Below, piece by piece: positions 1 to 6,835 of a stretch of DNA of 12,983 bases (its first letter is position 1; each line of letters begins with the position of its first letter). The notes under the pieces were generated by a model. The model worked only from the letters and a program-made list of their open reading frames with translations, had not been told where the DNA came from and ran no database searches. The stretch comes from Podila epigama (Eukaryota; Mortierellomycota; Mortierellomycetes; Mortierellales; Mortierellaceae), in assembly GCA_015679605.1 (NCBI GenBank), contig JAAAVE010000200.1, forward strand, positions 10,727-23,709, written 5' to 3'. The position numbers and the translations under genes are program-made.

Positions 1-403
1 CAAAAAAAAAAAAAAAAAAAAAAGTGACGTCGTTCTGTTTGGAAGATTATTATTGCAAATTGAATCCGATCCAGCAAACCACTTTCTGGTCCGACAAAGA
101 AGGATGTGTCCTCGTTCAAAGTAGGATGGGTTCAATTGCACAAGGATGGACATTAGGCGGGATTTGATTGACCATGTTGCTGGCGACGACTACAAAATGT
201 TGGTGAGGGTGGGGTCGTCGTTGCCGTTACCATTAGCTTCAAACGACAATGTAATGGATAAATAGTTCACACGTTGTTCAAAATCCAATGCCATCTCCCC
301 ATTACCAAATTTTTTTCTTCTTTCTGCCCTGAACACCATGCGACGACACTCTGCTACACATGGCTATCGATATTAGTCTCATTCACTCACTCGCACATTC
401 TCT

Positions 404-421
404 CTCACTCTCACTCTCACC
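404..421 (+). repeat. CTCACT hexamer repeat
   Basis: Two perfect CTCACT units followed by a third with one mismatch (CTCACC), inside a longer CT/CA-rich stretch. The same hexamer is repeated six times in the leader of the kinase gene, and CTCA units precede the PGDH start. Here no gene follows. It may be a simple microsatellite or mark an unrecognised transcript start. Confidence 0.6.
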
Positions 422-882
422 CTCAGTTCCACTCTCACTTTACACATCCAAACTCACGATTGCACTCCCTCGCATCAATCCATCTTCATATGATATGCAA
501 GGCACAGAACGACAAGATTAGGATTTACGTGTCCATCAAGTTTTTTTTTGTGCAACCTCCCTCCGCCTTTTAGGTCCAACTCTTTTTTTTTTTTTTTTGA
601 CTTCTCATTTATACACCCAACAGCTTTTTTTTGTCTCTTTCCACCGTCTTACCACTGAGCATCTAACAAATAGTGTAAACACACATCAACATTCGCACAT
701 CACTCACACAAACACACTCACTTGTTTATTCCTCTTTCTCCCCCCAGGAATAGCCAAATAGGGCACAACCTGAGTGGATTTGCGTTGTTGTAGCAGCCAA
801 CACACATTTGCACGAGGAATTTGATAAAATGAAAAGAATCAAACTGTTAGGAGCAAACTTCTCATCTCTTTTCTTGAGGTCC

Positions 883-896
883 TGCATGCGCATGCA
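883..896. other. 14-bp perfect palindrome
   Basis: TGCATGCGCATGCA reads identically on both strands and contains two GCATGC cores around a central GC. It has no spacer, so it fits a dimeric protein-binding site better than an RNA hairpin. It lies in gene-free DNA about 1.8 kb upstream of the kinase. Function unknown. Confidence 0.6.
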
Positions 897-1645
897 TTAG
901 GAGTAACAATGGTAATCCCCCTCTCATACCTCCAGTTATCCTTCTCTTTTTGAAAACTTGGGATATGTTCAAAAAAAAAAAAAAAAAAGGCGGTCTGCTT
1001 CAAGTGCTACCCTGCTTAACATGGGTTCTGCATAACACGCACCTCGTGGAAAAAAATAACAAATCAAAGTTTCAATTGATTCAAAACAGTGAAGGCGGGG
1101 TAAGTGTCCTGATAAGGAAATGCCGATGAGAGAAGGAGAGAGAATGTGGTGTGTGTGTTCTTTCTTGTACATGTATGCGGTGCGTGAGAGTGAGAGAGAG
1201 CAAGAGCTCTCAAAAAAAAAAAAAAAAATGCATTGTCGTATTGTCGGTCTGCTCAGTCTGTTCGTCATGCCTTGCCTGTTCATCCCTCTTATCACAAGGG
1301 ATCACTCGCTCAGAGGTTCGACCTGGGGGCCGACTGATTGAATAACTGTCTGATCTACTGGCTGACATGCGGAAAGCAGATGCAGTACGTACGAGTCTAC
1401 TGTACGTGCAAACATTCATGTCCTTCTTTGTTCTGCCCCTTCCTGTTGGACTGCTACCATGTGCTCAGGAACGTTTCGTAACGACACAGATGAGGCTTTC
1501 CTCCCTTGGACAGATTGACAGGCGCTTTTTATGTGATGCTGGATCATGAAACCCAAAATGACCAACCCTTGGGGCCACATCTGGAGATCAACAGCCATAC
1601 ATCTTTCCATGCCCTGACAGATCATCGACTTGTCAACATCAGCAT

Positions 1646-1710
1646 AAGAAGCACCATTGTCAACCGCGACATAAGATGTCGGCCTCAACACAAGAAGCAC
1701 AATGGTCAAC
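1646..1710. repeat. Imperfect 19-bp direct repeat flanking a small hairpin
   Basis: The 19-mers at 1646-1664 and 1692-1710 differ at two positions and start 46 bp apart. Between them lies a hairpin-capable CGACAT-aag-ATGTCG (1667-1681). This may be a local duplication remnant. No mobile-element ends are recognisable nearby. Confidence 0.45.
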
Positions 1711-1806
1711 AGTATCGGCTTCCTGGTAGATTGTTCACCCAAGACACACAGCGAAACTGTGAGCATAGGCAAGACAATTGAAAAAGGTTTCTCTATCTAC
1801 GATGCG

Positions 1807-1825
1807 CACGTGCAAAGAGCACGTG
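1807..1825. promoter_or_regulatory. Pair of CACGTG E-boxes
   Basis: Two perfect CACGTG hexamers at 1807-1812 and 1820-1825, each preceded by G (GCACGTG), start 13 bp apart. CACGTG is the canonical binding site of fungal bHLH factors (Cbf1/Pho4/SREBP class). They lie about 900 bp upstream of the kinase start, far for a fungal promoter, so the target is uncertain. Confidence 0.4.
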
Positions 1826-2497
1826 TGTCGAGCTTGGTTTGGTGGCAAATCGCGAGGAATCTCTTCCCTGTAGATCACTCTGTGTATTTGCTCAGCAAAG
1901 AGGCGTCCTCAATGCAAAGTTCAAAGGGACATAGTTCTTGATAATGTAGCCAAAGTCCACATTTCAATGTAGAGATACTTTAGCCTACAAATGTTGACCA
2001 AAAAAAAAAAAAAGCCAGCCCACAAGGAGAATGACAATCATCCCTTTGGCCATGTTTACAAGTTCTTCCCAAAGCTCGAGTCTCCTCCTTGTTTGTAGAC
2101 CACCCCTATTGTGGGTAGCGCAGATCGACCATCGTCCAGAAACAGAGATGGATATGATTTATTTTTGAGACTAGGTGCCTAAATACTGGTTGCACTCCCC
2201 ATTATGGATGACAATGCCTGCTTTATTTTGGAACACCTGTCAATCACCTCAAATGCCTCTCGATGCTAACACAAAAAGCTAGTAACTTGACGTAAAATGA
2301 TCTTTTCTTACCCACCCAAGATACCTATGCCAGTTGAGTAGCCGCAACATGCCATGTAGATGAAACGAAGACTGTAGAAGGAATGACTCCCATAGGGTTT
2401 AACGCGCGATAGAGTAGATGCATAGTGCCCCCTCAGCTTTAGGTGGTTTCAGTGGGATTAAATCTCAGTTAAATTCTTGTTTAATTTTTTAATTTAG

Positions 2498-2625
2498 TAT
2501 CCATTCATCCATTCACGACCCTTTTCGCCCCCTCCCCCCCCCCTTTTTTTCAACATTGTAAAACATCCATTCGTCCATCTACCCATCTATCCATTCTAAC
2601 CATCATTCATCCAACCATTGACCTT

Positions 2626-2664
<39 letters not shown>

Positions 2665-2714
2665 CTCTCATTACAAACTATACAAAAGCAACCCTTTAAA
2701 CCTCAACACGTCCT
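2498..2714 (+). promoter_or_regulatory. Pyrimidine-rich promoter/leader of the kinase gene
   Basis: The stretch is almost free of purine runs on the + strand. It has imperfect CATCCATT/CCATCTA-type repeats (about 2500-2620), a C5-T-C10-T7 polypyrimidine block (2528-2550), six CTCACT units, and a TATACAAAA-like segment near 2676, all directly before the kinase ATG. CT-rich leaders of this kind are common in filamentous fungi. The transcription start is not determinable from sequence. Confidence 0.5.
2627..2662 (+). repeat. (CTCACT)6 microsatellite in kinase leader
   Basis: Six perfect tandem CTCACT units (36 bp) end 52 nt before the kinase start codon, so they probably lie in the 5' UTR or core promoter. 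Confidence 0.85.
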
Positions 2715-5700
2715 ATGGAATCACACATTGACAATGCAACTGTTGAGGCCGCCGCTCTTCCTGTAGAACAAACCACTAGTACACATGCCAACAACAATGC
2801 TTCTCAACAACATGTCACGTCCGACGTGACACCGTCACCCATTCCGAACGCCTCTGCTACTACTACTACTACCAATACCACTGTCATGTCCAGTCAGAAT
2901 CAAGATCCGCCTACTGTGGCATTAGTCGAATCACCTCCAGTCTTGACTGAGACGATGCTTTCGTCCTTTTCGTCGGATCGTTCGTCATCGAGTGCGTTTG
3001 GTGGTGGGTTGTTGAGCACTGGTATCTCTACGTTTTCTACCTCCACTTCAGCCTCGCGTCGAAGCTCCATGCAGTTCTCTCGTCATGTTGAGGTCAAGGA
3101 GACACTTGATGCGTCTCTGACTGAAAACGCAGAGGGTGATAAACAACTCAAGCAATATGTCCTCAAGCGGGTCATCGGACAAGGTGCCTTTGGACGTGTG
3201 CATCTTGCCGAAGATGAGAACACAAAGATTTGCTATGTAAGCATACTATTTTGCCTGCTACTTCCTTCATGGCCCATCTTAATGTTTAAGCTTATGTGTA
3301 TGTGTGACCATGTGTTCTTGTCAGACAGAACAAACATTGAGCCAGAGTGTATGATGGACACTTTTTTTCCTTTTTCTCTTCTTTTTATCTTCTTTTTTTT
3401 TTTTTTTAATAGGCGGCAAAAGAGTTTAGCAAAGCCAAGCTTAGGAAGAAGGACAAGGCAAATCTTTTCAGACTTGGACCACGCGGTAGAGGACGTGGTC
3501 GTCGAGGACCAGAGGCACCAAGCCCCACGAGTGAGTTGTCACCTTTGGATCTGATCCGCGGTGAGATTGCTATTCTCAAAAAGCTCAATCATATCAACAT
3601 TGTAAAGCTGTATGAAGTATTGGATGTGGCCAGTGATGATTCAATGTACATGAGTAAGTAGAGAGAGGGTGTGATCCGCTTGTTGCTGTTTATGGCTATG
3701 GTTTTTTTCTTTTACCTTGTCCAAGATCAAGTATATAACTAGAAAAAAAAGACGTCAGCCTGTAATTACTGCTTTTCAGATAGTCGTCTTTTTTTTTTGT
3801 TGACAAGTTTTTGTACACACTAACCTTGTAACATTTTTGTTTTCCAAACATTTCTAGTATTCGAGTTTTGTGAAAGAGGTGCTTTGATGCCAGTCTCCTT
3901 AACAGAGACATATGATGAGGTCTTTTCGGACGACGAGTGCCGGAATGTTTTCCAGCAGATCGTACTTGGTATTGAATATCGTAAGTAAATTGCAAATTAT
4001 TATGGTTATCAGGTTATCGTCTTTGCTTTTTATTTTGTGTGTGTGTGTGTTCTACATTCTTTCTTTTTTCCTTTTTTTTTTCTGCATATTCAGCATTACT
4101 TGCATGATCTTTGTATGTGTGTGGAAACAACGTATATTTCAAAGAGTACGTGTAAGGGAAGCACTCGTATGTGTAGACGGAAAAGAGGGAGAAAAGGGGA
4201 TGGAAAAGTCAGTTCAACAGTGGCATGACATTTTAAACAAAACCCTTTTTGCTTTCCTCGCAAACTCTCCTATAACATTATAGTCCACGAACACGACATT
4301 ATCCATCGGGACATCAAGCCAGATAACTTGCTACGATCACAGGATGGAACGGTCAAAATTGTTGATTTCGGTGTGTCCGAGATGTTTGACAAGAAGGGTC
4401 ACGATATGACGAACAAGTCTGCAGGAAGTCCAGCCTTTATGGCACCGGAATTGTGCCGACCGGATCATGGCCAAGTCTCTGGACGGGCGACAGATATTTG
4501 GTCGATGGGCGTGACGCTTTATTGTCTCCGCTATGGACGATTGCCCTTTGTGTCGAGTAACATTATTGATTTGAACCGAATTATTCGCGAGAATGATTTT
4601 GATCTACCAGGAGAACAGGATCCACGGTTCATTGCTTTGATGCATCGACTCTTGGAGAAGGATCCTTCCAAGCGTATCACGATCGACGAGCTTCGAGTAA
4701 AGCGTTTTGACAATTTTTTTTTGTTCAACCCATATGATGCGGCCAATATTGACCCATTTCCTGAAAAAGTTTTCTAATCATTTTAAATCTTGTTTCTTCT
4801 TGTTCTGGTCGAATATAGGATGATCCCTGGTTGACCAACGATGGCAATGAGCCATTATTGAGCAAGGATGAAAACACAAAGAATGCAGTTACCGAGGTTA
4901 CAGAGGAGGACCTTCGTGGCGCTATTCAAAAGATCAATGGTCTTGTCACTGTGGTAAGTAAAATATATTCCTCACACTCCCTCATAATCATCTTTAATCG
5001 CTTAAGCGTTTTTGTTTTTTCTTGTTTTGAAGCTACAAGTTTTATTGACCAAAAGATTATTTGGATTTTTCATTCACTTTAATTTTTACTTTATTTTATT
5101 TTATCATGATTCTTCCAGTTCAAAGCTATTGCGCGGTTCAAGAGAGGTATCAAAACACCTTCGTCAAAGTCTTCGACGTCATCTTCAAAGGATAAGGACA
5201 AGGATCTGTCCATGACAGCAGCTGCTGTGTCCTTGGAAGAAAGAATGCAAGATGCGGATGAAAGTGGATCAGCCAAATCTAGAAAAGTAGAGCCAGCAGC
5301 GATTGATGCGGAGGTGAATGTAGAGGTGAAAGTTGCAACCAAGGAACCTATTGGCGTAGAGGAGCAAAAGGAGGTCATGACCGAGGCGGAAGAGCTTATG
5401 GCCAACAAGATTGATGACGCCTTGAACCGGGCAACACTCGTTGCAGAACAAGGTCAACCAGAACAAGGTCAGCCTGTGTCAGCCAGTCAACAGGTGGGGG
5501 AAGACAAGCAAGGTGGTCATGCGGAGAAGGACACGGAGGTGGAAACTGAAAAACAAGATGTGACAGATGCCAAAGAAGAGAATGAGGCGCCACGAGGCTA
5601 TGAGGTCTGCGACATGGAGACTGGCATGTGCTATTGGGTGCCAGCGGACAAGATCAAGACAGAGGAGAAGGCTCAGGACGCTGATACTCCAGCGGACATG

Positions 5701-6309
5701 GATGGCAAATCGCCAACAACAGACGAGCGTCAAACGAATGTGAATGCTGAGAGCATGAACAGTGAGGCTGTAAAGACGATGAATACCACATCAACGGATA
5801 CGGTAGCACTGGTTGGACGGCACAATGAGAGTGAGCAGGCCAAAGCTGGACAACCAACAACAGTCGAGATCAAGATCGCAGGTGAAGAGGCTGTTGCTGG
5901 AAGTACGGAAAAGGTGTCCAACCCAGCGAACAAGAGTTCTTTGCTGCCTGAGACTGGCAGTGTTATTGCTCAGGAAAAGAAGACAGTGGATGAGGGATTC
6001 AAGCCGATGCCGAGCATTGACGCACATGCTCCATCGTCTACCGTGGTCTCGAGTGCCGAGGTTGTAGCTATGGCCAAGGCGGATGCTGATTCGAATATGT
6101 CTTCCTCTTCTATTGCTCCTGCTGTTTCTGCACCTTCCCCTTCTTATCCATCACCACGACATGACTCTGGTAATGGGCAGTCGCAGGCGACACAAGGAGC
6201 GCCACAAACCGATTCTGGCTCATCCTCGCCATCTCGATCATTGACTCCAGGACCAAGACTTGTTGGAAAGCTGTCACGCGACCGTCTTGCAATGTTTGAA
6301 CGTAGTTAG
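2715..6309 (+). CDS. CaMKK-type (SNF1-activating-like) Ser/Thr protein kinase
   Basis: Spliced model join(2715..3236, 3413..3653, 3858..3980, 4284..4696, 4819..4953, 5119..6309) gives 874 residues; all junctions keep frame. An in-frame TAA at 2697 precedes the chosen ATG. Residues 1-145 are Ser/Thr-rich and low complexity. The kinase domain (about 148-439) has the glycine loop GQGAFG (155-160), Lys177 in AAKEF, Glu225, HRD (303-305), KPDN (307-310), DFG (323-325), APE (349-351) and DPWLT (435-439), so it should be active. An Arg/Gly/Pro-rich insert (about 190-214) between beta-3 and helix C matches the RP insert typical of Ca2+/calmodulin-dependent kinase kinases. The segment at about 458-492 aligns in my reading with the CaMKK autoinhibitory/calmodulin-binding region. 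The tail (493-874) is acidic and probably disordered. Relatives (CaMKK2, Ssp1, Sak1) phosphorylate AMPK/SNF1-type kinases; that role is inferred here. It is convergent with PGDH. Confidence 0.9.
2813..2831. other. 8-bp inverted repeat within kinase exon 1
   Basis: TGTCACGT-CCG-ACGTGACA has perfect 8-bp arms and a 3-nt spacer, about 100 nt after the start codon. It encodes part of the disordered N-terminus (His-Val-Thr-Ser-Asp-Val-Thr). It could be chance, an intragenic binding site or a small RNA hairpin. Confidence 0.5.
3237..3412 (+). other. Kinase intron 1 (176 nt)
   Basis: Donor GTAAGC, acceptor AATAG after an unusually long T run. It falls exactly between Tyr174 and Ala175, the residues just before the catalytic lysine. 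The intron has no in-frame stop; retention would read a hydrophobic stretch and then shift frame in exon 2. Confidence 0.88.
3654..3857 (+). other. Kinase intron 2 (204 nt)
   Basis: Donor GTAAGT, acceptor TCTAG, phase 1. A CACTAAC branch-site candidate lies at 3818-3824, about 33 nt before the acceptor. Splicing joins MYM to IFEFCERG, the hinge region of the kinase domain. Confidence 0.88.
3981..4283 (+). other. Kinase intron 3 (303 nt)
   Basis: Donor GTAAGT, acceptor TATAG, phase 1. It is the longest of the five kinase introns and contains a short TG repeat and a purine-rich segment. Splicing rebuilds the Leu codon of IEYLHEHDIIHRD, the run into the catalytic loop. Confidence 0.88.
4697..4818 (+). 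other. Kinase intron 4 (122 nt), retention truncates the protein
   Basis: Donor GTAAAG (weaker than the GTAAGT used by introns 2, 3 and 5), acceptor TATAG, phase 0. Splicing joins ELR to DDPWLT, as expected at the end of a kinase domain. If retained, 26 further codons are read before TAA at 4775-4777. Confidence 0.85.
4954..5118 (+). other. Kinase intron 5 (165 nt)
   Basis: Donor GTAAGT, acceptor TTCCAG, phase 0. It splits the putative calmodulin-binding segment between VTV and FKAIARFKRG. If retained, translation continues through the intron to a stop ending at 5082, replacing the basic half of that segment and the whole tail. Confidence 0.85.
5446..5475 (+). repeat. 15-bp tandem duplication encoding EQGQP twice
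   Basis: Two copies of a 15-nt unit, differing only at third-codon positions, encode Glu-Gln-Gly-Gln-Pro at residues 588-592 and 593-597 of the kinase tail. This is an in-frame, recent-looking expansion in a disordered region. Confidence 0.85.
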
Positions 6310-6835
6310 AAGCTTTTTTCTTTTCTTTTCTTTTCTCTCTCTCTTTTTTTTTTGTTTGTTAGCTGTTAGTTGTTAGTTTTTTTGTTATTAGTTGCTCCAT
6401 TTTCCATCATCATTATTCTTATTGTATTTCATTCATACACTCTCTGTTGTGTTCATTTTGCATGTTTTTCTTCTACCTCGCTCACATGCCAATTTCTCAA
6501 TCACTTTTCTTTTTGTAAATGCAAAAGCAGAAGCACCAAGCACAAAAAAGCAATAGAGAGACAATTATGGCCTGTTGAAATGCTGTAATTGGTGTACGTG
6601 TGTGAGATGCTAAATACTATGTAACAGAGAAGGAAAAGGGAGATAAAGATCTACAAGAAACAAAAAAAGGAAAGGAAAAAGAAAAGAAAGAAAATAAAAC
6701 ATGATATATAGCCAAGTTGAGTTGACTGTTGGAGAAAAGTAAAAGAAAAAAAAAAGAGAAAAAGACGGGTGCCTGAGCAAACCTCGGACAACTACGCTAC
6801 TCTTGTTCCAAGGATTAATAAAAAAAAAAGATTTC
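6310..6835. other. Convergent 3' UTRs between kinase and PGDH
   Basis: The 526 nt between the two stop codons contain no gene. The first part is T/C-rich on the + strand, starting with TTTTC repeats right after the kinase stop, followed by GTTAG repeats near 6359-6377. The last part (about 6620-6835) is A/G-rich on +, hence T/C-rich on the minus strand, the sense strand of PGDH. The mirror symmetry fits a pyrimidine-rich 3' UTR for each gene. Transcripts may overlap here. Confidence 0.7.
6693..6698 (+). terminator. AATAAA, possible kinase poly(A) signal
   Basis: A perfect AATAAA 384 nt after the kinase stop, in an A-rich stretch where the hexamer can occur by chance. It would place the kinase 3' end close to the PGDH 3' end. 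Fungal poly(A) signals are degenerate, so this is only a candidate. Confidence 0.25.

Larger units (their letters stand above)
1..2497. other. Gene-poor intergenic region
   Basis: I find no supportable gene in this stretch. Open frames on both strands are short, lack recognisable domains and do not join through convincing splice sites into a protein. Visible content: poly(A) runs at 2-23, 971-988, 1212-1228 and 2000-2013; a poly(T) run at 583-598; a CT/CA-rich segment at about 370-480 and another at about 640-750 ending in a polypyrimidine-CAG that looks like a 3' splice site; and an AG/TG-rich segment at about 1120-1210. A minus-strand frame (first ATG at 1766, ending at 1416, about 116 codons) has a hydrophobic stretch but no family I know. 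The region could hold distant regulatory DNA, a non-coding transcript or decayed sequence; the sequence alone does not decide. Confidence 0.6.

Noticed and set aside
1-1228. Poly(A) runs as tails of retrotransposed elements
   Set aside because: Homopolymer A/T runs occur throughout, including inside introns; no target-site duplications, reverse transcriptase or SINE-like bodies are visible.
1303-1335. Possible tRNA T-arm (GGTTCGACC)
   Set aside because: Flanking bases do not form the 5-bp T-stem, and no D-arm, anticodon arm or acceptor stem can be drawn on either strand.
3912-4283. Open frame across kinase intron 3
   Set aside because: It joins exon 3 in the wrong frame to intronic sequence and breaks the kinase domain; splicing restores the expected motif exactly.
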